Made by a program: the position numbers and the translations under genes. Shown here in pieces: positions 1 to 9,581 of a stretch of DNA of 64,000 bases; positions within the stretch are counted from its first letter, which is position 1, and each line of letters begins with the position of its first letter. The notes under the pieces are model-generated. The model saw only the letters and a program-made list of their open reading frames with translations. It had not been told where the DNA came from and ran no database searches. The stretch is from Prevotella sp. (GTDB taxonomy: Bacteria > Bacteroidota > Bacteroidia > Bacteroidales > Bacteroidaceae): contig JAGAPR010000047.1 of the NCBI GenBank assembly GCA_017623155.1, positions 21,334 to 85,333 of the forward strand. The letters are read 5' to 3'.

Positions 1-986
1 CCGAAAACGTCTTTCTCTGTCATAGAGAAAAGAACCTTACTTGCATAAGCAACGCCCGTCTGCGTATAATCTGAATTAAAAGGACCCTCCAAGCCAAAAA
101 CATCAGAAGACTTCGCCGTCAAAGTATAAAGAGTATCGCCTTTCTCCGTATCGCAAATATACATTGTCAAAGACTTGCCCTCAGCGATAGGTGTATCCGT
201 AGATGAATATACCGATACATAAATATCCTCGACATAAAGAGGAGACATCGGCTTGGCGTAGCTCTGTATCATTGCGAAACATGTACCCACACCATTTGAC
301 GGATGATTAAGCTGTCCGTTACCAATGAGCCATCCTGTGCTCAATGATCCGTAAGCATAACCGCCGTAAACATGATCGTCCATGTAACCGAGGGGTGAAA
401 TAGAGTCGGTTGCCACTTTCGTAAAATCGCGTACGTCATTAGGTGTACCGGCCTGACCGCTCCAATATGAATTAGTCTCTTTACCGATGGTAAAAGAGTC
501 GGTCTGTGCGGCATTCAAGATAGTGGGAGCCGCCATATAATAACCGGCATCAAGAACGTTTGAAAAACTTCCATCCTCGTTTTTATATTCCGTAACATCA
601 TTATGCCTTTCAATAACATTTCCATTCTGGTCAACTTGATACATATTCAAATGCCAAAGGCTTTTCAACGGCTCGTCACTTTTGTTGGCAAAAGTGAACT
701 TTGTAAACGGAGTTACAACAATACGGGTAGAATAGTATCCCATATTATCTTTAGAGAAATTAGAATAGAGAGCACCGGCGGGCTTTGCATAATAAAGTCC
801 CGTCTTGGCAGATTTCATGACATTCTTCTGTGCCCTCTGAGACAAATCAATGTTCACGGGGCTTACCTGCAGCCGAGTGTTATTTACTATAGTACTCTTG
901 GCTTTAACCTTAGTATCCTGCTTCTCTGCACCGAAAGAAACTGTTGCGGCCATGGCCACAATACCTAAAAGTAATGCTTTTTTCAT
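1..986 (-). CDS. Secreted protein of unknown function, cut by left edge
   Basis: The minus-strand frame is open from an ATG at 986 to position 1 without a stop, giving about 328 visible residues; the C-terminus lies outside the window. The product begins MKKALLLGIVAMAATVSFGA, a clear Sec signal peptide without a lipobox cysteine, so it is probably periplasmic or exported. The rest is rich in Ser, Thr, Tyr and Asn, as is common in Bacteroidales surface proteins, and I see no motif I can name. It follows the DUF4302-type gene by 19 bp and is the fifth gene of the SusC/SusD operon, so it is inferred to take part in binding or processing the same unknown ligand. No function is assigned. Confidence 0.75.
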   Translation of the reverse strand, partial: MKKALLLGIVAMAATVSFGAEKQDTKVKAKSTIVNNTRLQVSPVNIDLSQRAQKNVMKSAKTGLYYAKPAGALYSNFSKDNMGYYSTRIVVTPFTKFTFANKSDEPLKSLWHLNMYQVDQNGNVIERHNDVTEYKNEDGSFSNVLDAGYYMAAPTILNAAQTDSFTIGKETNSYWSGQAGTPNDVRDFTKVATDSISPLGYMDDHVYGGYAYGSLSTGWLIGNGQLNHPSNGVGTCFAMIQSYAKPMSPLYVEDIYVSVYSSTDTPIAEGKSLTMYICDTEKGDTLYTLTAKSSDVFGLEGPFNSDYTQTGVAYASKVLFSMTEKDVF

Positions 987-1005
987 AACTTTACTGTTTA
1001 TTTAA

Positions 1006-2361
1006 TTAATAATATGTTACAACTGTCCATTTGTCAGGGTTGGTGGCCGAGACAATTTTCGTACGCGTCAAATCAAACTTGGAACTTGTTGCCTCTCCGA
1101 CATAAGTATCTGATAATGCCGCCAACAAATCGCTTAATGACGGTATCAAATCCATAACCGCCTGAGCGTTTGATGTCTCATTGACAACCGGTTCCTTGAA
1201 ATTGAGAGTAACATTGCCTCCCTCAACGGCATAGTCGAAAAGGAACGATATTGTCACCTGCGGAGCGTTGGATGGCTTATAAGACAAAGTCAACGTCAAA
1301 ACATTGTCTTCGCCGAAGACAAAACGTATATTGTTCATCGTAAACTTATAACCACGGAATTCCTGATACACCTTATTGTATAGTTCGGACAATGTTTCCG
1401 ACATCTCTGCACTACGCGTCCACTGCCATTTATTGGCGGCAAAGAATGTCGTGGGGTCAGCTCCGGTCAACGTAAGTTCCGGATGCTCAACTTCCGTGAA
1501 CAACTGTTTTTCCTCATCGTAGACAAATTCCTGAGCAGTCAAATTTTCCGTTGCCTTCATCGCATCACGGAAACGCAAGTAATATTTACCGTCATGCTTT
1601 GTTATGATGAACGGGCGACGGCTCTCATTTACAATGGCATCAGTACCCAACAGATATACATTCGGCATTCCTCCGTTACCTTCGTCGATACGATATATGT
1701 TATCTCCGAAATTAAACTGGGCATAGTTGGGAGCCGATGTCGGGAATATCATATTGTGAAATGCTTTTATATCCGCCATGTATGTGGGGAAATCGGTGTC
1801 TTCCGGCAAACGGATGATACGGTCGTACACACTGCGCTTCTTTCCCTTGAGCATTCCTTCTTTTGCATCCTTGCCAAGGTTGAGCACGATAAACTCATAG
1901 TCGCCCTCTGCTCCGAGGCCCGTCTCGTCATTCAGCGAGCCGGTGGTGAAAGGAATGTCATTGGGGTCAGAGAATGCATGCAGACACTCATTGTATGTAT
2001 TAAAAGACAGCACGGGACCGTTGTCGGCGATTATCTCCCACACGGAAGCGTCTTCCTTGTATACATTATTGGTGAAATTATTGTTCATCGCCACCTTTAC
2101 CGAGTTGTCGCTGTCAAAATCCCAAAGCATCAGATAGCCGAGACCCTGCGGCGCTTCGTCGCCGTTGGTGGGATAATACTCTACCGTCCACTTTCCGCCG
2201 TTGGCAGCGAAGTATTCCGTATAGTCTTTCACTGCGGCTTCGAGACGCTCTGCCGCCGATGAGGAGAAGAGGTCTTCTTCCTCTCCCGCACATCCGGCGA
2301 AGCCCAATGCCATACCGGACAGCAGCGACATGGTAATTATCTTTCTTATATTCATAGTCAT
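1006..2361 (-). CDS. DUF4302-type surface lipoprotein
   Basis: A 451-residue protein with a lipoprotein signal peptide (hydrophobic run, then GFAGC with cysteine near residue 24) followed by acidic residues, the arrangement of surface-exposed Bacteroidota lipoproteins. The N-terminal mature part (AAVKDYTEYFAANGGKW, then a WDFDSD-like stretch) resembles DUF4302 proteins, which commonly sit in SusC/SusD operons with a zinc metallohydrolase lipoprotein. Two in-frame ATGs (2361 and 2355) are possible starts and both keep the signal peptide. It lies 16 bp downstream of the metallohydrolase gene and is surely co-transcribed with it. The biochemical role is unknown; ligand capture beside the SusCD pair is inferred. 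The family name is from recognition of the sequence pattern, not a search. Confidence 0.65.
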   Translation of the reverse strand: MTMNIRKIITMSLLSGMALGFAGCAGEEEDLFSSSAAERLEAAVKDYTEYFAANGGKWTVEYYPTNGDEAPQGLGYLMLWDFDSDNSVKVAMNNNFTNNVYKEDASVWEIIADNGPVLSFNTYNECLHAFSDPNDIPFTTGSLNDETGLGAEGDYEFIVLNLGKDAKEGMLKGKKRSVYDRIIRLPEDTDFPTYMADIKAFHNMIFPTSAPNYAQFNFGDNIYRIDEGNGGMPNVYLLGTDAIVNESRRPFIITKHDGKYYLRFRDAMKATENLTAQEFVYDEEKQLFTEVEHPELTLTGADPTTFFAANKWQWTRSAEMSETLSELYNKVYQEFRGYKFTMNNIRFVFGEDNVLTLTLSYKPSNAPQVTISFLFDYAVEGGNVTLNFKEPVVNETSNAQAVMDLIPSLSDLLAALSDTYVGEATSSKFDLTRTKIVSATNPDKWTVVTYY

Positions 2362-2377
2362 TTCAATACTTAGTTGA

Positions 2378-3607
2378 TTAGTTGTTTGTTTGCAGTTCCT
2401 TGAACTTTTCTATCTCATTGAGAAGCGTCTCCAACAATGTCGTTCCGTCGTTCCGACGATATGTCAGGTTGTTTATGAAATTGCCATTGGCATCTTTCAC
2501 GTAATCACCGTTATCGTCTGTAACCCACTGACGTTTCTGCACGCCCTCACGCATCGCGTCGAGGTCGTAGTTGAAGTTTGTCTTGAGCCACTGACGGGTC
2601 ATGTCAAGTTTCTGCAAGATAACAGCTTGTCCGTCGATACCGTCCTCGTCGAGGAAAGTAAACTTGCCTTCCGCGTTGGGGATAGCCGTGTTTGTCTCGT
2701 CACGATTAACTTTCTTGCGCTGAACTTTGTAAGTCTCCGGCTGTCCGCCAGCATAAGAGCCAACCTTTATCATGTATCCGAGCGTGTCGCGAAGAGCACC
2801 TCTCTTCACCGCCGCGTCGAAATCCTTGACGTTATAGTCAACCTCTTCCCATTCGTACTTGGCGGCGCCGAGCATACGGCTCCATGTGTTATCGTCTTTA
2901 ACAATGTAGTTGGCAATCAGCTCAACCCAGTCTTCACCGGCTTGCGAAGAACCGTAAGGAGTGATAAATCCCTGTCCGAGTGCGACCGAGTCGGGCGTGT
3001 CCTGCCAGCTCGTCACGTTGTACTTACCGTTTGAAATAAGGTCAAACTCGGTGGGACGGTTGTAATTCTGATTCAAGATGTGGCTGAACTCATGGTGCAT
3101 TGTCTTGAAGAACTTCTCGTTCATCATCTCTATATTGTTCGGGTTAAGTTCGTTTCCGTTGTATAGAGTGATTTTCAAACCGCCCTCGGCTGTACCGAGC
3201 GTCTCCGTTCCCGACGAGGGATTGTATGCCGGCGAGCCGATAAGATGAATGATACGGGGGCTGTACTTCTTCAAGAAAGTCTCTCCCACGATATCCTTGT
3301 ATACATCGTACCACAGATATTCGCACAACACCGCGAGTGTCTGACATTTGTCGTAAGAACACGGCACGAGGTTATACTCCATATCGGAGCCTATATCCTC
3401 CATCTTATAGATGTAGCGCATGTTGTAAGGTTCCTGAAAACGTACTTTCAAGAACGTGTCGAGCGGGAATGTATATACGGAGCGATCAAGCGGTCGCACG
3501 GTAGTATCGAATATCGTAGGGCCGAAATCATCATCCGAGCAAGATGCCATTCCACCGGCAAGCAGCACGGCGAAAAGCGGCATTAACAACATATTCTTTA
3601 TTTTCAT
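2378..3607 (-). CDS. Substrate import-associated zinc metallohydrolase lipoprotein
   Basis: A 409-residue lipoprotein: the signal peptide ends in GGMASC (lipobox, cysteine at about residue 23) followed by SDDD. Near residue 170 lies HHEFSHILNQ, an HExxH zinc-binding catalytic motif, with the conserved surroundings expected of the putative zinc metallopeptidases that accompany SusC/SusD-type transporters. A downstream Glu could be the third zinc ligand (for example in GEDWVELIANY), but this is not certain. It is gene 3 of the operon, 32 bp after SusD. Known of the family: a predicted cell-surface hydrolase; its substrate has not been established to my knowledge. Inferred here: it trims a peptide-containing or other nutrient before import through the adjacent SusC. 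Confidence 0.8.
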   Translation of the reverse strand: MKIKNMLLMPLFAVLLAGGMASCSDDDFGPTIFDTTVRPLDRSVYTFPLDTFLKVRFQEPYNMRYIYKMEDIGSDMEYNLVPCSYDKCQTLAVLCEYLWYDVYKDIVGETFLKKYSPRIIHLIGSPAYNPSSGTETLGTAEGGLKITLYNGNELNPNNIEMMNEKFFKTMHHEFSHILNQNYNRPTEFDLISNGKYNVTSWQDTPDSVALGQGFITPYGSSQAGEDWVELIANYIVKDDNTWSRMLGAAKYEWEEVDYNVKDFDAAVKRGALRDTLGYMIKVGSYAGGQPETYKVQRKKVNRDETNTAIPNAEGKFTFLDEDGIDGQAVILQKLDMTRQWLKTNFNYDLDAMREGVQKRQWVTDDNGDYVKDANGNFINNLTYRRNDGTTLLETLLNEIEKFKELQTNN

Positions 3608-3639
3608 ATTATATCTTCCTCTTATTTTTATTACGTCAC

Positions 3640-5379
3640 TTATTTACTTCTATGCAAGAACGGGCCTTTGAAAACCGAAGAGGGTTCGGGCTTTTTCACG
3701 AGCAACGGAGCGTGAGACGACTCCAAACCTGCCGCGAGAACTTCCTGCGGAACCTCTATCGCACGGCGCGGATCGTTCCATGCAAGCGTCACTGTCTCCG
3801 AATATTCCGCGTTTCCGAACGTGTGCGACCACTCCATGCCCCAACGTTTCAGGTCGAAGAGACGATGGCCGGTGTATGCAAGTTCGTAACGGCGCATGTC
3901 GTTTATACAGTTCATGTATACTTCCAAGTCTTCCGGCACCACGAAATCGGCACTCATATTCTGCGTGAAATCCCAGTTTTCAAGCACGTTACTGTTCGTA
4001 GGCCTTGTATAGTATCTCATTATATCCTCGTGCGTAAGCGGAGTCAAAGCACCACCTGAGGTATAGAACGCCTTGTTTGACGGAGAGAACGACTGGCGGC
4101 TCTCCTCGTAAGCGATGAGGTCTGCCTCGCATTCGCCGGCATCATGACGACCGAGCAGATATGCTTCGGCACGCTCGAGCAACAGCTGTGTGGCCGTAAA
4201 CTCACGACGTACGACGTGTGCATAGCCGATACCGGCCACCTTGTCACTGTATTCGAAACGCTCGGCGATACGCGCGCTTGCGAAACCATGGTCGGAGTTA
4301 CCGTCCCAGAAAGTTCCTCCACTAACGCCTGCTGCCGGCATCAGATACCAACGCCAGTTAGGACCGGTATGATATTCGATGTCACGCAGTGCTCTTCCCG
4401 CGCAAGCATAACGATAACCCACGGCGCGACGGAACTGAGTGGAGTATGTACTGATGAGCATAAGGTTGTTAGGCTCGCCCGGTCCCTGCCATATCTCGGC
4501 ATAGTCGGTAGACCGTGTACAGTCGTCAAATCTCGAATAATCCATCAACATGCCCGGCAACATGGTGCGGTCTGTGCCCAACACTGCGTTGGCATGCTCT
4601 ATTACTTTCTCATAGTCGCGCTTGTAAAGATAGAAACGGGCGGCGAAAGCATGGGCGGCATTGACGTTAAAGTGCCACTTCGGCTTCTCGAAGTTGATGT
4701 CGCTGATATTTGCGAGTCCCTCTTCAAGGTCTTCTTCTATCTTTGCGTAAGTGTCAGCCACATTGCTACGGTTATATTCCTGTATCAGGTTTGTACCGGG
4801 CTTTGTGACATACGGCACACCGATGTCGGCTTTGCTTGCCTCATCATTCTTCCATGCCTGCGAGAAAACGCTGACCAAAACGAAATGATGGAAAGCACGG
4901 CTGAGCAACGCCTCGGCATAAGCGGCTTTCAATTTCGGAGTCATTGTGCCGCCGTTCTCAGCCTTAATTCTCTCTATACATTCGAGAGCATGGTTGGCAA
5001 CGGCAATAGCATGATAGCATCCTTCCCAAATAACCGACGGAGAATCGGTGCTGGTCGAAGACTTCACCGGCTCGAAACGGAACGCCTCATCGTCTTCACG
5101 ACCATAAGACGTAAGATTGTAATATACGCGAATTTCATCACCGTCTGACTGTGTTGCATAATAAGGCGACTGGATGTCAATCACGTTATCGCTCGTAAGC
5201 TCGCACAACCATCCGTAGTTTCCTGACATATATGCGGTTGTAAGCAACTTCACAACTTGGTCTTCGGTTCTTATCTCTACACGCTCGTCTGGCAGTTTGT
5301 CCAGAAAATCATCGCAAGACGTAAAAGCCATGACAGCCAATCCGCACAAGATTAATTTATATTTTGAAATTATATTCAT
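3640..5379 (-). CDS. SusD/RagB family nutrient-binding lipoprotein
   Basis: A 579-residue protein starting MNIISKYKL at 5379; an AGGAAAT ribosome-binding site lies just upstream, which favours this ATG over the in-frame one at 5400. The signal peptide ends in AFTSC followed by DDFLDKLPDE, a typical SusD start. The C-terminal part carries the family signature region (NDMRRYELAYTGHRLFDLKRWG). Family knowledge: SusD proteins form a lid over the SusC channel on the outside of the outer membrane and bind glycans or peptides through an alpha-helical TPR-like fold. It follows SusC by 24 bp, the usual operon order. The ligand cannot be read from sequence. Confidence 0.95.
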   Translation of the reverse strand: MNIISKYKLILCGLAVMAFTSCDDFLDKLPDERVEIRTEDQVVKLLTTAYMSGNYGWLCELTSDNVIDIQSPYYATQSDGDEIRVYYNLTSYGREDDEAFRFEPVKSSTSTDSPSVIWEGCYHAIAVANHALECIERIKAENGGTMTPKLKAAYAEALLSRAFHHFVLVSVFSQAWKNDEASKADIGVPYVTKPGTNLIQEYNRSNVADTYAKIEEDLEEGLANISDINFEKPKWHFNVNAAHAFAARFYLYKRDYEKVIEHANAVLGTDRTMLPGMLMDYSRFDDCTRSTDYAEIWQGPGEPNNLMLISTYSTQFRRAVGYRYACAGRALRDIEYHTGPNWRWYLMPAAGVSGGTFWDGNSDHGFASARIAERFEYSDKVAGIGYAHVVRREFTATQLLLERAEAYLLGRHDAGECEADLIAYEESRQSFSPSNKAFYTSGGALTPLTHEDIMRYYTRPTNSNVLENWDFTQNMSADFVVPEDLEVYMNCINDMRRYELAYTGHRLFDLKRWGMEWSHTFGNAEYSETVTLAWNDPRRAIEVPQEVLAAGLESSHAPLLVKKPEPSSVFKGPFLHRSK

Positions 5380-5403
5380 TGTATTTCCTAATTTTATCAT
5401 TTA

Positions 5404-8400
5404 TTAAATACCCAATCTTACTGTGAATGTGAACTGCTTAGGCATAGGGGTAGCCACACCGCCCGAGTTTATGAACTCCGGATCCTGTCCGTTGAGTTTG
5501 TCGTCCGCATAGATAAGCCAGAGGTTTGTGGCGTCGAGTTTGAGCGAAGCATGGCTCAGACCGATTTTCTTGACGAACGTGCTCGGCAGGTCGTAAGACA
5601 GAGATATGTCTTTCAGACGGATGAAACCGCCGTCGGCCACACGTGCCGTAGAATAGTTGTAGGCATTGTAAGCGTAGCTCAAATTGCTGTCGTCCCTATA
5701 CTGTCTCATAGACGCGATGGTAGGTATTGAAGTAATCTTCTCGTCACCGGGCTTCACCCAACGGTTCTTAAACTCTTTCGGCATGGCCGACATGTCGGAA
5801 TAAGCGGCTGAGAAAACCGGGTCGAGACGTATCTTGTTGCCGAACGAATATGTCACAAACACATTCAGACGCCAGTTTTTCCATGTCACGGTGTTGTTAA
5901 ATCCACCGGTGATGGTAGGCTCGGTCGGTCCCTCATACTTCAAGAAGTCGAGTTTCTCAAACTCTTGGAAGTTGATGTTTGTGGTTGTAATCTCACCGTT
6001 CTCATTGATGAACTGGGGTATACCCTCATCGTTAAGTCCCACGAACGGGATTGAGAACAGCGCCGAAACGGGATAGCCTTCACGGAAGTGTGTCGAGCTT
6101 GTTCCTGTACAGAGGCTTATCGCGTTTGAACGGGAGTCGAGCTCCGTGATGGTGTTCTTGGCGTAAGCGAACGTAAGGTCGGTGTCCCACTTGAACTTCG
6201 GAGTGACGATATTGTGAGTACTCAATGTGGCTTCCACACCGCTTGACTCCATCGTTGCCACGTTACCGAGCTTGTTGATAAATCCGTCACCACCCTGTGT
6301 CTGGATATATCCGATAAGGTCGTAGTTGTTACGCCAGTAGATATCGAAGTTAAGATTGATACGGTTTTTGAAGAAACCTGCGTCAAATCCCAAGTTAAGC
6401 TCATGCTTCTTCTCGTATGTAAGATCGTTGTTTGCGATCATGTCGAGCAGCAATCCCGTCTCCACTTGGTCTCCTTGCGGACGCCATACGTTGGTGGCGA
6501 TATATATCGGGAGTGCGTTAGACACCGACGACGGTCCGCGGTCGGCTGTCAGCGAGTATGACGCGCGGAAAGCGAGGTGCGAAACAATACCGTTGTTCTT
6601 CTCCATCCAGTTTTTGAAGAAGTTTTCCTCGTGCACGTTCCATGCGCCGGATACGTTCCATGTGGGCAACCAACGCGCGCTGGTGCTGCGTCCGAGTTTG
6701 TTCGTTCCTTCGTAACGCATGGTAAAGTTACCCGTGTAACGTCCTTTATATGAGTAGCTTCCGCTGAAGAAGTAAGCAAGACTTCTCGTCCATGCCTTTG
6801 CAAACGAGCTGAGTTCGGTGCCTTCTTCTTTTGCCTGCTTGTAGAACTCGGGAGTTATTGTCACGAGTCTCGCGTTTTCATAATCCACTCCATAGTCAGA
6901 GTGGAAAATCTGCTCCTTGTCGGTTTTATTCACTTCCATACCGGCAAAGAGGTTCATTATGTGCGTATCGTTCCACACCTTATTATATTGTGCGGTGCCG
7001 CGGAAGTCGAGCTGGTTCACGGTATAGTCGTTACGCGTGTATATACCGCCTGTCGGCATTACCGATATCGGCAGAGAGTTTGGTTTGTCCGGATCCTGAT
7101 ACAGATAGGGGTTGCTGTACTGTATGTTAGGATTGTTCACACCGGCGCGGTAAGCCTCGGCTTGGTTTGAGCCGTTGAGGATGAAGTGCTCCTGTGAAGA
7201 GCGCTGCACGCGGTATGCTCCCATGGCTTTGAATTCAAGTCCCTGTATCGGTTTCCACGACACTTCGCCTTGGAATTTCATGTCGGTCACGTTCAACTCG
7301 ATATAGTTGTTGTCGAGTTCCTTGAAGATATTGAACGGAGCGTAGTTACGTGTATAGGTCTCGTTCGGGTCGAGTGTGCGCGATGTGTTGAGCGCATAGC
7401 TGAACGGGTTGATGTCGAAGTCGCGGTTAACGGCACCGGAAACCACGTCTACACTTTGATTAAGTGTTCCCGGAGCGTTCTGGTTACGATAAGACGCGTT
7501 TGTGAGCAACGACACGGAGAGATGTTTCGAGAAGTTGAACGTGGCGTTCATGTTTGCCGTGTAACGCTCCACACTGCTCTGTTTTGTCCATCCCGGGTCG
7601 TTCATCATTGATATGGAGGCATATAGATTTGCCTTTTCCGAACCGGTGGAGATGCTTGCCGAGTGTTGCTGTATGATGTTGTTGCTGAACAACAAGTCGA
7701 ACCAGTCGGTGTTGCGGAGCTCGGCTGTTTTCAGATATCCGTTCATTGCGGCCTCGGTGTAGGGCAGTCCGAACTCACCGTTTGTCTCGTTATATGAGGA
7801 TATAAGACTGTACATCTTACCGTAAAGTCCGGAAGTGGAGCCGTTGGCGAGGCGGGAGAACTCGAGCCATCCTTTCTTTTCCATTTCCCTGTATATACCC
7901 ATCTGCTCCTGCGAGTTGCTGATATCGTAGTTGTTATAGCTCGGCTTGAGTCGGTAAGTGAACTCACCTGTATAGTTCACCGTGCTGCGACCGGCCTTAC
8001 CGCGCTTTGTCGTGATGACAACGACACCGGCCATCGCGCGCGCACCATATATAGATGTGGCAGAACCGTCTTTAAGAACTTGGAAGCTCTCGATATCGTC
8101 TGCGCTCAATCCCGAAATGGCATTTGAAATCAACGTCACGGCATCTCCCGAGGAAAGATCGTCGGAACTTACGTCGACGGCATCCTCCTGAATGACTCCG
8201 TCGATAACCCAAAGAGGCTTTGAGTTACCGTAGATGGACGTTGCACCACGCACACGGATTTTCGGAGCGGTACCGAACGTACCGCTGACGTTCTGCACCG
8301 ACACGCCGGACACACGTCCTTCGAGCGAGCGGCTCACGTCTGCCACACCGTCGAGTTTTGCCGACGATGCGTCGATCTTTGTCGTTGCACCGGTGAACAA

Positions 8401-8736
8401 TCGCTTGTCCACTTTCTGCATACCTGTCACCACGACACCATCAAGCACCGTCGCGTTGGCCGACAAAGTTACTTTAATACCGTTTTTTGCTTTTACCTCT
8501 TTCTTGTCATATCCGATATAAGTTATGACAAGTGTTTTACCGGCGGCATTGGGGAGTCTGAACTTACCGTCAATATCGGTAACGCCTCCCGTTTTCGTGC
8601 CCTTGACAAGCACCGACGCGCCAATCACAGGCTCACCGGTTTCGTCAATGACAGTACCGCTTACACTTCCGCCCTGAGCGAAAGACATCTGCATACTTAA
8701 CAGCACGCATAGCAGTGTTAATAAAAATTTCTTCAC
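5404..8736 (-). CDS. SusC/RagA family TonB-dependent outer-membrane transporter
   Basis: A 1110-residue protein. It has a signal peptide ending MQMSFAQ, a carboxypeptidase-regulatory-like domain at about residues 22-105 (GSVSGTVIDETGEPVIGASV, then VLDGVVVTGM), a plug domain with the IRVRG, LWVIDG and GSATSIYGARA signatures of the SusC family, and a long beta-barrel to the C-terminus. Translation appears to begin at GTG (8736): an AAGGA site sits seven bases upstream and no in-frame ATG is available. The product imports oligomers bound by SusD using TonB energy. It is the first gene of the operon and has its own TAnnTTTG promoter. No sigma/anti-sigma pair or hybrid two-component regulator is visible nearby. 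Confidence 0.97.
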   Translation of the reverse strand: MKKFLLTLLCVLLSMQMSFAQGGSVSGTVIDETGEPVIGASVLVKGTKTGGVTDIDGKFRLPNAAGKTLVITYIGYDKKEVKAKNGIKVTLSANATVLDGVVVTGMQKVDKRLFTGATTKIDASSAKLDGVADVSRSLEGRVSGVSVQNVSGTFGTAPKIRVRGATSIYGNSKPLWVIDGVIQEDAVDVSSDDLSSGDAVTLISNAISGLSADDIESFQVLKDGSATSIYGARAMAGVVVITTKRGKAGRSTVNYTGEFTYRLKPSYNNYDISNSQEQMGIYREMEKKGWLEFSRLANGSTSGLYGKMYSLISSYNETNGEFGLPYTEAAMNGYLKTAELRNTDWFDLLFSNNIIQQHSASISTGSEKANLYASISMMNDPGWTKQSSVERYTANMNATFNFSKHLSVSLLTNASYRNQNAPGTLNQSVDVVSGAVNRDFDINPFSYALNTSRTLDPNETYTRNYAPFNIFKELDNNYIELNVTDMKFQGEVSWKPIQGLEFKAMGAYRVQRSSQEHFILNGSNQAEAYRAGVNNPNIQYSNPYLYQDPDKPNSLPISVMPTGGIYTRNDYTVNQLDFRGTAQYNKVWNDTHIMNLFAGMEVNKTDKEQIFHSDYGVDYENARLVTITPEFYKQAKEEGTELSSFAKAWTRSLAYFFSGSYSYKGRYTGNFTMRYEGTNKLGRSTSARWLPTWNVSGAWNVHEENFFKNWMEKNNGIVSHLAFRASYSLTADRGPSSVSNALPIYIATNVWRPQGDQVETGLLLDMIANNDLTYEKKHELNLGFDAGFFKNRINLNFDIYWRNNYDLIGYIQTQGGDGFINKLGNVATMESSGVEATLSTHNIVTPKFKWDTDLTFAYAKNTITELDSRSNAISLCTGTSSTHFREGYPVSALFSIPFVGLNDEGIPQFINENGEITTTNINFQEFEKLDFLKYEGPTEPTITGGFNNTVTWKNWRLNVFVTYSFGNKIRLDPVFSAAYSDMSAMPKEFKNRWVKPGDEKITSIPTIASMRQYRDDSNLSYAYNAYNYSTARVADGGFIRLKDISLSYDLPSTFVKKIGLSHASLKLDATNLWLIYADDKLNGQDPEFINSGGVATPMPKQFTFTVRLGI

Positions 8737-8780
8737 TTGTAAATCCTTAAAAAACTAAATTACCTTAATTTTATATGCTG

Positions 8781-8788
8781 CAAAGTTA
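8781..8788 (-). promoter_or_regulatory. Promoter -7 box of the SusC operon
   Basis: On the minus strand the sequence reads TAACTTTG followed by C, a match to the Bacteroidota sigma-ABfr -7 consensus TAnnTTTG. It lies 44 bp upstream of the SusC GTG start. The matching -33 element is not clear in the A/T-rich DNA upstream. Confidence 0.7.
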
Positions 8789-8948
8789 CGCCTTATTTAT
8801 CTTTTAACAAAAAAAATACGCATAAAAACGCTTTTTGTGCCGTTTTTTTTAACAGAACAACACTAAAACGGGGCAAAAACATGCAAATTTCAATTTATCG
8901 ACTGATTAATTGTTTCATTTTGAATATTGAACGGCGGGGATTTTCAAT

Positions 8949-9012
8949 GGGAGTCAAGGGAGTCAAGGGAGTTATCGCTCGCAAGTTCGCTTGGAGTTAA
9001 AGACAAATGTAT
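8949..9012. repeat. GGAGTYAAGG-type intergenic repeat, copy 1
   Basis: Three near-tandem nine-base words (GGGAGTCAA, GGGAGTCAA, GGGAGTTAT) are followed by TTGGAGTTAAAGACAAATG. A related stretch, GGAGTTAAAGGAGTTTAAGACAAATG-like, occurs at 36163-36213 upstream of the GH2 gene. Both lie between genes. Their role is unknown. Confidence 0.55.
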
Positions 9013-9159
9013 TTCGTGATGTTCATCCGACTTTTCGAGTGACATCTAAATCCGTCATTCGTTCGAGCTGTGTCAAAATACAAAGGAAGCACATTATAGG
9101 GGACAGAAACCTTGCTTTGCCCCGGCAACTCCATCCAAAGCCCCAGTTTTAGTTCCATA

Positions 9160-9440
9160 TACTTAACTAAAATCGGGTGTTATGTTAATTTAACATTTCA
9201 AATAACGGCGTTTTTCTGAAAAAAAACTTTCGAGGCCGCAAATTTGCGAGTTTTGAAGCACTTTTCATAAATATCTGTATATAAAGAAGATACGATAATT
9301 CAGGCCTTTTCCGGGTGCTTTTGATATCGGCTCGTTTTCCAATTAGGCCGTAATTGGATTGCAATTAGGCCGTAATTGCACGCCAATTAGGCCGTAAATG
9401 GAATGCAATTACGGCCTAATTGGAACGCAAAAACACCAAA
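9160..9440. repeat. Composite intergenic element, copy A
   Basis: The 860-bp gap between SusC and the PL11 gene has no coding potential I trust. Within it, this stretch shares an ordered set of boxes with the reverse complement of 40336-40608: a TAAAATCGGG box (near 9167), a roughly 65-bp block containing CGAGGCCGCAAA (about 9203-9271), a spacer of 79 bp (80 bp in the other copy), a four-unit 22-bp array (9339-9426), and ACGCAAAAAC immediately after it. The conserved order and spacing indicate one element family. No terminal inverted repeats or target duplications are evident, and the function is unknown. Confidence 0.6.
9339..9426. repeat. Array of four 22-bp semi-palindromic units (A)
   Basis: Four contiguous units of exactly 22 bp start at 9339, 9361, 9383 and 9405. 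Each is a 17-18-bp word centred on GGCC, such as CAATTAGGCCGTAATTG, plus a linker of four to five variable bases. The fourth unit carries the word in the opposite orientation (CAATTACGGCCTAATTG). Each word can fold as a hairpin with a six-base-pair stem (CAATTA/TAATTG). The same unit appears in the array at 40354-40441. Confidence 0.85.
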
Positions 9441-9581
9441 AATGACAATAAAACTGAATGTAATTGTTGATAAAAGTTAAATCAGTGCTTTTATTGTTAA
9501 ATATTTTAAGTTAACAAAACCTACTTCATCAACTTTTTTGTGTTGTGACTTTTTACTTTCCGTTAACACTTTTAAGTTAAT

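Noticed and set aside
9339-9426. Possible CRISPR array
   Set aside because: Units are contiguous 22-bp words with no unique spacers of 30-40 bp, orientation flips, and no cas genes are present.
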